A DNA stretch of 27,816 bases from a virus: positions 1 through 27,816 of the IMG/VR virus record IMGVR_UViG_3300036832_000352, one strand, 5' to 3'. The notes beneath the pieces are model-generated. The model did no database searches, had not been told where the DNA came from, and worked only from the letters and a program-made list of their open reading frames with translations. Position numbers and translations under genes: made by a program. Position 1 is the first letter of the stretch, and every line of letters starts with the position of its first letter. Of this stretch, positions 1 through 8,249 are shown one piece after another.

Positions 1-1
1 G

Positions 2-1267
2 GTCGATCGCTCGGCGGTGATCCTGACCAAGGACGGCAAGCCCGACATCGAGGAGGTGGACGAGATCCCGTTCGACTTCCTCTGCCCGGTGCCGCAACCG
101 CACAAGCTGGTCGGCCTCTCGGTCGCCGATCTGGTGATGGACCTGCAGCGGATCAAATCGACGCTGATCCGCCAGATGCTCGACAACATCTACCTGACCA
201 ACAACCCGCGTCACCTGGTTGTCGAGAGCGCCGCCACCGACGAGACCTATGACGACCTCCTGACCTCCAAGCCGGGCGGCCTAGTGCGGACCCGCACGCC
301 CGACGGGGTGCAGCCGCTGGTGACGCCGTTCGTCGCCGAGAAGGCGCAGGGCCTGGTTGAGTACATGGATCAGACCGCGGAGGTCCGCACCGGCATCTCC
401 CGGCACAACCAGGGTCTCGATCCCGACGATCTCAACAAGACCGCCACCGGGGTCAATCTGATCCAGCAGGCGGCGGCGCAGCGGGTCGAGCTGATCGCCA
501 GGATTTTCGCCTTCTCGGTCGCCAAGATGGTCAAGGGGGTGCTCGGCCTCATCAAGAAGCATGCCCAGCAGGAGCGGATCATCCGGGTCTCGGGGGCGCC
601 ACTGCAGGCCGACCCGGCGCAGTGGAAGCATGACATGACGGTCACCGTCGATGTCGGCCTGGGCACCGGCAACCGCGACCAGATCCTCGGGCATCTGATG
701 CAGCTCCTGCAGGTGCAGGCGCAGATCGTCGTCGCCCAGGGCGGCCAGCTGACCGGCCCGCTGGTCTACGGCAAGAATGTCTACGATTTGGTGTCGCGGC
801 TCTCGGAGAACGCCGGCTTCAAGTCAAACTTTGCCGTGCAGGATCCATCCATCCCGCCGCCGCCCTCGGTCACCGGGCCGCCGCAGCCGCCGAAGCCGGA
901 CCCGCAGACGCAGGCGCTGCAGGCCCAGGCCCAGGCCGAGATCCAGGTGCTGCAGCAGAAGGCCCAGATCGATGCCCAGCTCAACCAGCAGAAGGCGCAA
1001 CACCAGCAGCAACTCGCCCAGACCAAGGCGCAGACCGACATGGCGATCGCGACCCAGACGGCGCAGCACCAGGCGCAGCTCGACCAGCAGAAAATGGCGC
1101 ATCAGTTCGCGATCGACCAGCAGAAGGCCCAGAACGATCTCGAGATCGAGCGCGTGCGCGCCGCCAACGATCTCGAGATCGAGCGCCTCAAGGCGGGCAA
1201 CGCCGCCCAGCTGCAGATGCACAAGCTGGCGATGCAGCCGCCGGCCACGCCTGGAGCCGGGCCGTGA
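2..1267 (+). CDS. Portal protein, P22-like, C-terminal part (5' end outside window)
   Basis: The frame is open to the window edge, so the N-terminus is missing. The visible part carries PQPHKLVGLSVADLVMDLQ, then a run of QRIKSTLIRQMLDN and NIYLTNNPR. This is characteristic of the P22-like portal family, the dodecameric ring at the capsid vertex through which DNA is packaged and ejected. The last ~120 residues are extremely Gln/Ala-rich (QQKAQ, QAQLDQQKMA, NDLEIER) and should form a long helix or coiled coil, as in the barrel of long portals. It is the first gene of the head block and overlaps the next gene by 4 nt (GTGA). Family assignment is from motif recognition; no search was run. Confidence 0.88.
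   Translation, partial: VDRSAVILTKDGKPDIEEVDEIPFDFLCPVPQPHKLVGLSVADLVMDLQRIKSTLIRQMLDNIYLTNNPRHLVVESAATDETYDDLLTSKPGGLVRTRTPDGVQPLVTPFVAEKAQGLVEYMDQTAEVRTGISRHNQGLDPDDLNKTATGVNLIQQAAAQRVELIARIFAFSVAKMVKGVLGLIKKHAQQERIIRVSGAPLQADPAQWKHDMTVTVDVGLGTGNRDQILGHLMQLLQVQAQIVVAQGGQLTGPLVYGKNVYDLVSRLSENAGFKSNFAVQDPSIPPPPSVTGPPQPPKPDPQTQALQAQAQAEIQVLQQKAQIDAQLNQQKAQHQQQLAQTKAQTDMAIATQTAQHQAQLDQQKMAHQFAIDQQKAQNDLEIERVRAANDLEIERLKAGNAAQLQMHKLAMQPPATPGAGP
1133..1186 (+). repeat. Tandem 33-nt repeat in portal coiled-coil tail
   Basis: A 21-nt segment coding NDLEIER is present twice at a period of 33 nt (11 codons), at 1133-1153 and 1166-1186. It sits in the Gln/Ala-rich C-terminal helix of the portal gene and looks like a recent in-frame duplication within the coiled coil. 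Confidence 0.8.
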
Positions 1268-1632
1268 TCTTCCCCTGGGCGACGCGGCTCTGGCCTGAGG
1301 CCGCAAAACCACAGGAGCCCGTCGCCGAGCAGCTGCTCGATGTGGCGCCGCTGCCGGTCGCCGATGTCATCGCCCGCGGCGAGGCGGCCACCCGCCTCCT
1401 GCAAGACCCGGTCCTGAGCGGGGCTTTCGATGAGATCCTCCAGGACACCGTCCGGCTCTGGCTCGACAGCAACCCATCGGAAGAGGTGAGGCGCGAGGAA
1501 TTGTATCGGGTCACCCTGGCGGTGCAGCTGCTCCGGGGCAAGCTGCGGGCCTACAAGGGCGCCGCCTCGGTGCGGCTCGCCGAGCGCGAGGCCGAGGCCC
1601 GCGAGGAGGCTCGAGGCCGCAGCGCCGCCTAG
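1264..1632 (+). CDS. Small conserved phage head-region protein, 122 aa
   Basis: Starts at GTG within the portal stop (GTGA overlap), so it is probably translationally coupled to portal. The protein is mainly helical: a middle helix around DPVLSGAFDEILQDTVRLWLD, then EELYRVTLAVQLLRGKLRAY and an acidic/basic tail. Small helical proteins of this type follow the portal gene in many podovirus-like genomes; their role is not established. Its TAG stop shares bases with the TAG stop of the convergent zinc-finger gene (both within CTAG at 1629-1632), so the two genes meet tail to tail with no terminator space. Confidence 0.7.
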   Translation: MIFPWATRLWPEAAKPQEPVAEQLLDVAPLPVADVIARGEAATRLLQDPVLSGAFDEILQDTVRLWLDSNPSEEVRREELYRVTLAVQLLRGKLRAYKGAASVRLAEREAEAREEARGRSAA

Positions 1633-1940
1633 CTGTCGGTCCTGCCGCGCCGCCAGGCGCAGGCGATGCAGAGCTTGGGCAGGCCGCCATTGGGAGCGCC
1701 CGGCTCGTGCTGCAGGTCATTGTCGCAATCGATGCAGCGGCTGGTCGCGGTGTTGCCTGGGAGGCGCGGGTGGTCGAGATCGACCCGGGTCGCGACGATG
1801 ACCGCCATCGGCACCGAGGCGCACAGCTCGGCGAACCAGCCACTGTGCTCGGACGGGCGGTAATCTGCCAGGAACGCCGCCGCCTTCTTCTCGTGGGCTT
1901 GCCGCTGCCGCCGGGTCAACCCGGCCAGCGGGTCCTCCAT
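1629..1940 (-). CDS. C4 zinc-finger protein, DksA/TraR-like, 103 aa
   Basis: Has four cysteines, C69-x2-C72 and C91-x2-C94, with 18 residues between pairs. This is close to the C4 zinc finger of the DksA/TraR family, which acts on RNA polymerase. The N-terminal half is helical and charged (residues 8-30), also compatible with that family, but the diagnostic coiled-coil tip cannot be confirmed. The ATG at 1940 shares one base with the TGA of the ParB-like gene upstream (TGATG), so the two form one translationally coupled minus-strand cassette inside the plus-strand head operon. A generic phage zinc-ribbon protein is the alternative. Confidence 0.6.
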   Translation of the reverse strand: MEDPLAGLTRRQRQAHEKKAAAFLADYRPSEHSGWFAELCASVPMAVIVATRVDLDHPRLPGNTATSRCIDCDNDLQHEPGAPNGGLPKLCIACAWRRGRTDS

Positions 1941-2821
1941 CAGCGGGTATCCCAATCGACCTTGAGGTGCTGCCGCAGTCCCTTGTTGACGACGCGCAGC
2001 ACCGCCTCGGCGCAGGCCCGCTCGCCGGCCGTGCCCCAATAGATCGCGGTCTGCTGCAGCGTCTCCACGACGCTCGGGTAATTCGCCGCCGCCAGGCGGG
2101 CGTGCCAGTCCTGGTTGCCCTGGAGGCGCCGCTCGAGGCCGAAGACGCCGCGCAGGATGCGGGCCGATAGCCTGTGGTTCTCACACAGGGCCGTCAGGGC
2201 CGGCCAGCATCTGCGCAGCGCCGCCTCATCGAGCATGATGCAGCGCATCAGCTCTGAGACGCAGGAAATGCTATTGGGGTCGGCTGGCGCCCTGACCTCG
2301 CGGCCGGCCAGCTGGGCCAGCTCGTGGGCGATCTTGGCGGTCGGGTTCTCGGCCAGCAGCAATGCGTGGAACTGCTCGGCGAGCGAGGGATACTTGCGCT
2401 CGACATTGGCGGCCAGGAAGCCGAGCGCCTCGTCGGCGAGATGCTCGATGCCAAACGCCAGGCACGGCAGGTCGCGGATCTCGGGCAGCCGCTTCGCCGC
2501 CTCCCAGCGGTGCTGCCCGTCCATGATGAAGTATTTGTTCTTCTCGCGACCGCGCCAGGCGACGATCAGGACGCCGCAGGCGATCCAGTTCCAGTTCTCG
2601 GCCATGCGCGCGATCCGGTCGTTCCACAGCTTGCGCTGGTAGCGTTCGTCAACGTGCAGATGGCGTTTGTCGATGCGCAGCAACTCGCCCTGGGTGTTCT
2701 GCACCGGGCGGAACTGCTGCTGCCATCGCCCAGCCGGCCGGTGGCTGTCTTTCTCGCTGAGAAGTTTCGCGGCCGGCACTGCTGCCGGTTCCTGGGTGGC
2801 GGTCTTGGCCCTGGCCCGCAT
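1940..2821 (-). CDS. ParB/Srx-fold protein with DGQHR motif (DUF6551-like), 293 aa
   Basis: Residues ~45-125 hold a ParB-like N-terminal domain: RIDKRHLHVDERYQR, then ACGVLIVAWRG, then DGQHRWEA at 101-108. DGQHR is the variant found in phage ParB-like/DUF6551 proteins, unlike the GERR-type motif of chromosomal ParB CTPases. The remaining ~170 residues are helical with no recognised domain. ATG 2821 is chosen because GGGAGG lies 5 nt upstream; the longer frame to 2977 would add a low-complexity Gly/Ala extension without a ribosome site. It is transcribed against the head operon and coupled to the zinc-finger gene. DNA binding or nicking is plausible but unproven. Confidence 0.75.
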   Translation of the reverse strand: MRARAKTATQEPAAVPAAKLLSEKDSHRPAGRWQQQFRPVQNTQGELLRIDKRHLHVDERYQRKLWNDRIARMAENWNWIACGVLIVAWRGREKNKYFIMDGQHRWEAAKRLPEIRDLPCLAFGIEHLADEALGFLAANVERKYPSLAEQFHALLLAENPTAKIAHELAQLAGREVRAPADPNSISCVSELMRCIMLDEAALRRCWPALTALCENHRLSARILRGVFGLERRLQGNQDWHARLAAANYPSVVETLQQTAIYWGTAGERACAEAVLRVVNKGLRQHLKVDWDTR

Positions 2822-2844
2822 GCCGTCCTCCCGTGACGAGATTT

Positions 2845-2854
2845 GTTGATCAAC
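2845..2854. promoter_or_regulatory. 10-bp palindrome in divergent ParB/scaffold intergenic region
   Basis: GTTGATCAAC is a perfect palindrome 24 bp upstream of the ParB-like start. On the minus strand a promoter-like pair TTGTTA-N17-TAGGGT overlaps this zone. It may be a regulator site; inference only. Confidence 0.35.
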
Positions 2855-2867
2855 CCTAACCCACTTG

Positions 2868-2882
2868 GTTGTGAGTAACAAC
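2868..2882. promoter_or_regulatory. Operator copy 1 (GTTG-N7-CAAC), abutting scaffold ATG
   Basis: GTTGTGAGTAACAAC, arms GTTGT/ACAAC with a 5-bp centre. It ends one base before ATG 2883 and overlaps the -35-like TTGTTA of the possible ParB-gene promoter. It is one of five GTTG-N7-CAAC sites found in the window. Confidence 0.55.
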
Positions 2883-3983
2883 ATGGCCGATGCACCGCTT
2901 GCCGCGCCCGCGAGCGCGCCCGCCGCCCCTCCTGCTGCGCCCGCCTCCAACGGGCACGACCCGGGTGGGGCCGACAAGACCTATACCGTCACCGATACGA
3001 GGAGCGCGGGCGACGCGATCGCCGGGCTGCTCTTCAACGACGGTGACGACAAGGCGCCGCCCCCGCGTGCGCCCGATCAGCAATCCGGCGGTGACGAGCC
3101 GCCCGATCCCGGAGCGGAGGAAACCCCGCCCACCGAGAAAGACGACGACAAAGGCCCAGGCGAACAGCCGCCCAAACCGGCTGCCATCGAACCGCCCGCG
3201 TCATGGTCACAAGATGATCGAGCCGCCTTCTCGCAGCTCCCACCCGCGCTACAGCAGACCGTTGTCCGGCGGGAGAGCCAACGCGAAGCCGTGCTCACAC
3301 AACGCTCCCAGGAGGCCGCCGAGGCCCGCAGAGCCTTTGATGGCGAGCGGCAGGCGGCTGTGGCCCTCCGATCCGAATACCTGCAAGGCCTGCAGAAGAT
3401 GATGGTGCTGGCCGCCCCCGAGGCGGCGGCATTGCACAATGTCGACTGGGTCGCGGTGCAAGCGCAATCGCCGGCTGAGTACACTCGGCTCCACGCGATG
3501 CGCGAGCAGCTGCGCGCCAGGCTCGGTGCCATCGAGCAGGAGTTCCAACAGGGCCAAGGTCAGCTTGCCGTCGCTGCGCAGCAGCATCAGGTGACGCAGC
3601 TGACCGAGCTCGTGCAACGCGAGCATCTCGCGCTGAACGAGAAGATGCCCGACTTTGGCGACGAGGCGAAAGGTCCGCAGCTCCGCAAGGATCTCGGCAC
3701 CTACCTTCGCGACGGCGGGTTCACCGATCAGGAAATCGGCAAAGCCTACGATCACCGGCTGATTGTGCTGGCGACCAAGGCGATGCTGTACGACCGGCAG
3801 AACCAACTCAGCGCCGCCGCCGACGCCAAACGGAACAACGCCGCTCCCCAGGTCAGGCGTCCCGGCACCAGCCAGGACAACGACCAGGGCACGCAGCAGG
3901 GCCGCTTGCGGCAACGGATCAATCGGTTGGGCCGCACGAACAGTGTGCGCGACGCCGGTTCGCTCATCTCCGAATTGCTGTAA
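2883..3983 (+). CDS. Scaffold-like head assembly protein, 366 aa
   Basis: Lies between portal and major capsid genes, the usual place for a scaffold. The first ~110 residues are Pro/Ala/Asp-rich and disordered. A central region (~115-280) is rich in Gln, Glu and Arg (RRESQREAVLTQRSQEAAEARR, EQEFQQGQGQLAVAAQQ) and should be coiled-coil. The basic C-terminus (RLRQRINRLGRTNSVRDAG) is compatible with a coat-binding scaffold tail. ATG 2883 is preferred; TTG 2865 and GTG 2871 upstream in frame are alternatives because no clear Shine-Dalgarno precedes any of them. Assignment rests on position and composition. Confidence 0.7.
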   Translation: MADAPLAAPASAPAAPPAAPASNGHDPGGADKTYTVTDTRSAGDAIAGLLFNDGDDKAPPPRAPDQQSGGDEPPDPGAEETPPTEKDDDKGPGEQPPKPAAIEPPASWSQDDRAAFSQLPPALQQTVVRRESQREAVLTQRSQEAAEARRAFDGERQAAVALRSEYLQGLQKMMVLAAPEAAALHNVDWVAVQAQSPAEYTRLHAMREQLRARLGAIEQEFQQGQGQLAVAAQQHQVTQLTELVQREHLALNEKMPDFGDEAKGPQLRKDLGTYLRDGGFTDQEIGKAYDHRLIVLATKAMLYDRQNQLSAAADAKRNNAAPQVRRPGTSQDNDQGTQQGRLRQRINRLGRTNSVRDAGSLISELL

Positions 3984-4029
3984 CCGCTGACCCGATCGCG
4001 CCGGGCAGCTCCTTCATAGGGGAGCCGCC

Positions 4030-4983
4030 ATGGCTTTGCTTGGTAACACGTTTACGACCTACTCTGCCGTCGGTCTGAGGGAAGATCTCAGCGACATCAT
4101 CTACAACATCAGCCCGACCGAGACGCCGTTCATGACGGCGATCGCCCGTGAGAAGGCGACCGCGGTCTTCCATGAGTGGCAGACCGACGTCCTCGAGACG
4201 CCGAACGGCGCCAACGCCCAGATCCAGGGCGACGACATCAGCGCCTTCGATGCGGTGGTGCCGACCGTGCGGCGCGGCAATTACACGCAAATTTCGCGGA
4301 AGACCGTCATCATCGCGATGACGGAGGAGGCGGTCAACAAGGCCGGCCGGAAGAGCGAGATCGGCTACCAGGTCGCGAAGAAGGGCAAGTCCCTGAAGCG
4401 CGACATCGAGACGATCCTGCTGCAGAACCAGGCCCGCGCGCCCGGTACGGTCGGCGCCACGCCGGCCCTGACCGCCAGCGTCCTGTCGTGGCTCAAGACC
4501 AACGTCGCCAACGTCGTGGCCGGTGGCGCCAACCCTGCCGGGGACGGCACCAACACCCGCACCGATGGAACGACGCCGGTCGCCTTCACCGAGCCGATGC
4601 TGAAGACGGCGCTCGCCAGCGTTTGGCAGAGCTCGGGCGACGAGCCGGACCAGATCCTGGTCAACAGCAACCAGAAGGTCGCGATCTCGGCCTTCCCCGG
4701 CAACAACACCCGCTACATCAATGCCGAAGAAGAAAAGTTAGTCACCAGCATCGATGTCTATGTCTATGACTTTGGCACGGTCGAGGTGAAGCCGGATCGC
4801 TTCATGCGGCAGCGCGATGCGCTGATCCTCAACAGCGATCTCTGGGCACTGGCGTGGCTGCGCCCGATCAACCTGGTCGAGCTGGCGAAGACCGGTGACA
4901 ACGAGAAGAAGATGCTGGTCGGCGAGTACGCGCTGACCGCCCGCAACGAGGCCGGCTCGGGTCTGGTCGCCGATCTGCTCTAG
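4030..4983 (+). CDS. Major capsid protein, SU10-like (DUF5309 type)
   Basis: The 317-residue protein starts MALLGNTFTTYSAVGLREDL and has SPTETPFMTAI near residue 30, a hallmark of the SU10-type coat family in which an N-terminal arm leads into an HK97 fold. Later segments DQILVNSNQKVAIS and INLVELAKTGDNEKKMLVGEYALTARNE match the usual C-terminal A-domain and P-domain strands. It forms the icosahedral shell. A good ribosome site (GGGGAG) lies before ATG 4030. It follows the scaffold-like gene and is followed by hairpins, consistent with a separately tuned, highly expressed gene. Confidence 0.88.
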   Translation: MALLGNTFTTYSAVGLREDLSDIIYNISPTETPFMTAIAREKATAVFHEWQTDVLETPNGANAQIQGDDISAFDAVVPTVRRGNYTQISRKTVIIAMTEEAVNKAGRKSEIGYQVAKKGKSLKRDIETILLQNQARAPGTVGATPALTASVLSWLKTNVANVVAGGANPAGDGTNTRTDGTTPVAFTEPMLKTALASVWQSSGDEPDQILVNSNQKVAISAFPGNNTRYINAEEEKLVTSIDVYVYDFGTVEVKPDRFMRQRDALILNSDLWALAWLRPINLVELAKTGDNEKKMLVGEYALTARNEAGSGLVADLL

Positions 4984-4992
4984 CCACCTGGA

Positions 4993-5021
4993 AGCCTGGC
5001 GTCTGTGACGAGCGCCAGGCT
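4993..5021 (+). terminator. Stable hairpin downstream of major capsid gene
   Basis: AGCCTGGCG (4993-5001) pairs perfectly with CGCCAGGCT (5013-5021) across an 11-nt loop, 9 nt after the capsid stop. No T-run follows directly, so it may stabilise the mRNA 3' end or pause polymerase rather than terminate alone. Confidence 0.5.
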
Positions 5022-5062
5022 CGGCGGCCCGCTCTGCTCCAGGTTCCTCCCGGGTGCAGTCC

Positions 5063-5080
5063 GCGGGTCGCCGCTTTTTT
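5063..5080 (+). terminator. Weak intrinsic terminator before 5092 gene
   Basis: GCGG-gtcg-CCGC (5063-5074) is followed at once by six T residues (5075-5080). The stem is only 4 bp, so partial termination is likely. With the hairpin at 4993 it would raise capsid mRNA relative to downstream genes. The T-run also precedes the GAAGG ribosome site of the next gene. Confidence 0.5.
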
Positions 5081-5091
5081 GAAGGCTCGCC

Positions 5092-6039
5092 ATGCCAGAC
5101 GTCAGCGACAACACCAATTGGTTCGAGCTGGACAGCGCCAACATCCAGGCGCCGCCCAATGGCTGGCCCGAGGGTCAGGCGCCCTCGACCGTCAACGACT
5201 GCGCCCGCTCCAACATGGGCGCCTTGAAGCGGTTCTGGAACCGGCTGAACGCTGCCAACGCGATCACCGAGAGCAGCAGCGTCTACACCCTGACGACCAG
5301 CAACACCGCCTTCCCGACCGCCTATGTCGACGGCGAGCTCTACAAGATCAGGCCGCTCGGCGCCTCGGTCGGCAATGATGCGTTCCAGATCAATGCGCTG
5401 CCCGCGAAGCCGATCTGGAAGCTGACCTTTGGCACCAGCGGCGTCGCCATCGCAGCCGGCGACATGGTCGCCAACCAGCCGGCGCTCTTGGTCTATAACG
5501 CCGCGCTCAATGGCGGCGCTGGCGCCTTCATCCTGCTCAACCCGTTCCTGCCGATCACCCAGGATGGCGCGGGCAGCATCCGGCTCGGCGCGCCGCTCCC
5601 GGTCCTGCAGGGCGGCACCGGCAGGACCGTGGTGCCGCTGTTCACCTCATCCGCGAGGACGGCGGGCGGGCTGATCAGCAACGCCGGCCCGACGATGTAC
5701 GGCATCAACAGCCCGTTCACCCCCGTGACGACCGGCAAGGTGCTGCTGATCGTGGTCGGCATCGCGCAGCTCGGCGGGGCCACGCAGTCATACACCTACC
5801 AACTGCGGGCCGCGGCCGGCGGGCCCCCCGCGTTTGCCGCTGCGGGTGTCGGCACCGTGCTGCAAACCGCTTCCTACTCTTGCCAGGCGGCGAACCAGCT
5901 GATCCCGGTCGTTCTGGCTGGCATCATTACCCTGCCGGCCGGCAACGCCTGTTGGGTCGATGTCTCGGTCTCGCAGTCCGGCTCGGCCGGCGCATCGCTC
6001 CTCAACGTCACCTCCACCCAGGTCGAGCTGCCGATATGA
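5092..6039 (+). CDS. Probable tail fibre/appendage protein, 315 aa
   Basis: The N-terminal ~50 residues (NTNWFELDSANIQAPPNGWP, then EGQAPSTVNDCARSNMGALKRFWNR) match a module common at the start of phage tail fibre or tailspike-type proteins. The rest is beta-rich, Gly/Ala/Thr-rich and low in charge (VGNDAFQINALPAKPIWKLTF, GTGRTVVPLFTSSARTAGG), like fibre shafts. The C-terminal ~120 residues (TPVTTGKVLLIVVGIAQLGG, LNVTSTQVELPI) look like a beta-sandwich head. It sits after the capsid gene rather than at the end of the tail genes, so a capsid decoration role remains possible. Its stop overlaps the next start (ATGA). Confidence 0.6.
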   Translation: MPDVSDNTNWFELDSANIQAPPNGWPEGQAPSTVNDCARSNMGALKRFWNRLNAANAITESSSVYTLTTSNTAFPTAYVDGELYKIRPLGASVGNDAFQINALPAKPIWKLTFGTSGVAIAAGDMVANQPALLVYNAALNGGAGAFILLNPFLPITQDGAGSIRLGAPLPVLQGGTGRTVVPLFTSSARTAGGLISNAGPTMYGINSPFTPVTTGKVLLIVVGIAQLGGATQSYTYQLRAAAGGPPAFAAAGVGTVLQTASYSCQAANQLIPVVLAGIITLPAGNACWVDVSVSQSGSAGASLLNVTSTQVELPI

Positions 6040-6374
6040 GCGCCGAGAACGGTTGGCGCTTCCTGTCGCGCGACCCGCTGACGGGCGCCGTCGAGCACTA
6101 CCGCTACGACCCCGACGGGGACCGCTGCATCATCCGGCGCACCGTCGATCACGAGCCGGTGATCGAGGCCAACAAGCGGCTCGCCAACTCCTGGGACGGC
6201 TGGAACAAGCGCAAGGACATGCGCCTGGCCGCCAGGTTGACCCCCGACATCCAGCTCGAGTGGCTGCAGAAATACGGGGTGCGGGCCTGGGACCGGAACC
6301 ACAAGAAGGCGGTGATCCGGCTGCTCAATAGCTCTGATTACCGCTATCTGCGGATCGGGCACTTCATCATCTGA
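6036..6374 (+). CDS. Conserved small podovirus-like structural-region protein, 112 aa
   Basis: ATG 6036 overlaps the previous TGA by 4 nt. The sequence contains YRYDPDGDRCIIRRTVDHEP, EANKRLANSWDGWNKRKDMR and a C-terminal NSSDYRYLRIG. I recognise the pattern DPDYRYLR with EANKRL from small proteins next to head-tail connector genes in other short-tailed phages, where the function is unassigned. The high Arg/Asp content and lack of signal or membrane segments suggest a cytoplasmic or virion protein. Position directly before the adaptor hints at a head-completion role. Confidence 0.6.
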   Translation: MSAENGWRFLSRDPLTGAVEHYRYDPDGDRCIIRRTVDHEPVIEANKRLANSWDGWNKRKDMRLAARLTPDIQLEWLQKYGVRAWDRNHKKAVIRLLNSSDYRYLRIGHFII

Positions 6375-6381
6375 GGGGCCC

Positions 6382-7017
6382 ATGGCCTTAGACACGTACG
6401 ACAACCTCCAGGCGAGTGTCTTGGATTGGCTGGCGCGTCCCGGCGACCCGCTGGTCAGCCCCGCCGTCCCGGACATGATCCTGATGTTCGAGGAGGAGGC
6501 GCGCGACCGGCTGCGGACCCGTTTTGTCGAGATCTCGACGGTCCTGACGCCGCCGCCCAACACCGACACCATCCCGCTGCCGCTCGACTACGGCGAGATG
6601 CGCTCGATCTGGATCAACACGAACTACGGCAGGAAGCAGTTCACCTACCAGACGCCCAAGAACATGGACACCAACATCTATGGCTTGGCGGGCTACCCAG
6701 TCGCCTTCACGATCGAGGGTCTCAACCTGCGCATCACCGGCAATTCGGGTGACGTGCCGGACCCGATCAACATCGACTACCTGTCGGGCCTGACGGGTCT
6801 GAGCGAGGTGGCGCCGACCAATTGGCTGCTCGCCCACTACCCGAGCCTCTATTTGTTCGGCACCCTGACCATGGCGGCGCCCTACATCGGTGACGATCCG
6901 CGCCTGCAGATCTGGCTCGCCGCCAGGGAGGCCGGCTTCGACCGCATCCGCCTGGCCGATCGCCGCGCCAAGTTCCCGCACGGCCTGATGATCCAGACCG
7001 ACGTCAAGAACCCGTGA
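6382..7017 (+). CDS. Head-tail adaptor protein, SU10 adaptor-like
   Basis: The 211-residue protein begins MALDTYDNLQASVLDWLARPGD, followed by PDMILMFEEEARDRLRTRF, PLDYGEMRSIWIN and APTNWLLAHYPSLYLFGTL. This order (helical pair, LP-DY-EMRS loop, APTNWLL..P.LYL.G.L helix) is the signature of podovirus adaptor proteins that dock below the portal and form the neck ring. Length is typical. It ends in a GTGA overlap with the next gene. Neighbours on both sides are virion genes, supporting the call. Confidence 0.82.
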   Translation: MALDTYDNLQASVLDWLARPGDPLVSPAVPDMILMFEEEARDRLRTRFVEISTVLTPPPNTDTIPLPLDYGEMRSIWINTNYGRKQFTYQTPKNMDTNIYGLAGYPVAFTIEGLNLRITGNSGDVPDPINIDYLSGLTGLSEVAPTNWLLAHYPSLYLFGTLTMAAPYIGDDPRLQIWLAAREAGFDRIRLADRRAKFPHGLMIQTDVKNP

Positions 7018-8249
7018 GCATCTGGGACGATCTCGCAGCCACCTACGGGTCGCCTGACCTGCCGCCGGGCCTGATGGGCGACATGCTCGCCCCGCTGTTC
7101 AGCCCTGGCACGCCGTTCCGCAGCGGCAACCCGACGCTCGATCAGATGATGGAGGCGCGCAACCTGCCGGACCCGACGCAGTCGCGCTCGACCCCGCCGC
7201 CGCTCGGCCAAAGCATGATGGGTCTGGCCTCGGCTGTCGCGCCCTACCTCGCGGGCGCCGCGCCGGGTGGGTCGATGAGCGCCGGCATGCGATTGCCAGG
7301 TAAGCTTCCCGAGGCCGCCGCCTCTGATCTACCCAAGCCAAACATCGGCATGGGTTCTGCCGCGCCGCTCTTCCCGCACGAGCTGGCGACGGCCGAAGTG
7401 CCGGCGGCCCCGCAGTTTGATCTGCCGCGCATGGAGGCGCCGCCGAAGGGCATTCCTGACTATGTGCAACGTCTGGGCGAGCCCGAGAACCTGGCAAGGG
7501 TCGATCAGGCGGTCCAGCAGGGCCTAAAGGAGGGTGGCGCGCTTTGGTATCACCCTGGGCCGCTGCGCTACGGCTTTGGCGAACAGCTCGGCGAGCAGGG
7601 CGACGCCGCGATGCTGGACTATCTGAACGCGCTTGGGGCGTCGAGTAACCTGTCCAAGGTGCCCGAGAACATTCGCAATGCCAGCTACTACTATTCGCTC
7701 AAGCGCCAGGGCCTAGACCTGCCGGCCGACGCGGCCGACATTCCCAGCCCCTATGGTCACATCGCGCGCGACGCGCACCTCAGGAACAATCTCTACCTGC
7801 GAGACAATGACCTGCTGAACTCGCAGCAGAACCCAAAAATCGCCTCGTTCAGCCAGAACATGATGGGCAACTACCAGCCCTTTACTTGGGATACCTGGAT
7901 ATCCCGGCTTTACGGCCTGCAAAACAGCAAGGGGAAGCCTCTCAGCTCGCCCGACCAGCCCTGGTACGGCTACCTTGAAGGCCTCGGCCAAGAGGGCGCG
8001 CAGCGCCTAGACCTCGCGCCCGCGCAGTATCAGGCAGCCGGTTGGTCGACCATGGTGCCCCAGGCCGAGCGCGCCACACTTGCTCAACAGATTGAGGATC
8101 GTATCCGCTTCACGGCAGCAAGGACCGGCGAAGACCCGCGCGCGGTGCGCGACCGCTTTATCCGAGGCGAAACGAGACTGCTGACGCCGGCTCCGGTCGG
8201 ACTACTGGCGCAGCCGGAACCAGACAACATGGCAGGTGGGGTCCGATAA
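7014..8249 (+). CDS. Unknown virion-region protein, 411 aa
   Basis: GTG 7014 overlaps the adaptor stop. The first ~150 residues are Pro/Ala/Gly-rich and probably flexible. A folded-looking core follows: YVQRLGEPENLARVDQAVQQ, GALWYHPGPLRYGF, VPENIRNASYYYSLKRQG and PKIASFSQNMMGNYQPFTWDTW. The last motif recalls a phage domain with the pattern K-x-x-F-x-x-N-x-x-G..-T-D-x-W (DUF7178-like), whose function is unknown; I am unsure of this link. Codon use is less G/C-biased at third positions than in neighbours (several cta, aac-rich codons), so it may be more recently acquired. The 3' end overlaps an antisense gene by 48 nt. Confidence 0.65.
   Translation: MSIWDDLAATYGSPDLPPGLMGDMLAPLFSPGTPFRSGNPTLDQMMEARNLPDPTQSRSTPPPLGQSMMGLASAVAPYLAGAAPGGSMSAGMRLPGKLPEAAASDLPKPNIGMGSAAPLFPHELATAEVPAAPQFDLPRMEAPPKGIPDYVQRLGEPENLARVDQAVQQGLKEGGALWYHPGPLRYGFGEQLGEQGDAAMLDYLNALGASSNLSKVPENIRNASYYYSLKRQGLDLPADAADIPSPYGHIARDAHLRNNLYLRDNDLLNSQQNPKIASFSQNMMGNYQPFTWDTWISRLYGLQNSKGKPLSSPDQPWYGYLEGLGQEGAQRLDLAPAQYQAAGWSTMVPQAERATLAQQIEDRIRFTAARTGEDPRAVRDRFIRGETRLLTPAPVGLLAQPEPDNMAGGVR

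Noticed and set aside
1133-1186. CRISPR-like or satellite repeat
   Set aside because: The two 21-nt copies are in frame inside the portal coiled coil and code for the same heptapeptide; there is no array.
2324-2836. Plus-strand frames across the ParB-like gene
   Set aside because: The minus-strand ParB-like protein has a clear DGQHR motif and ribosome site; the plus frames show no motif and lack coding-type codon bias.
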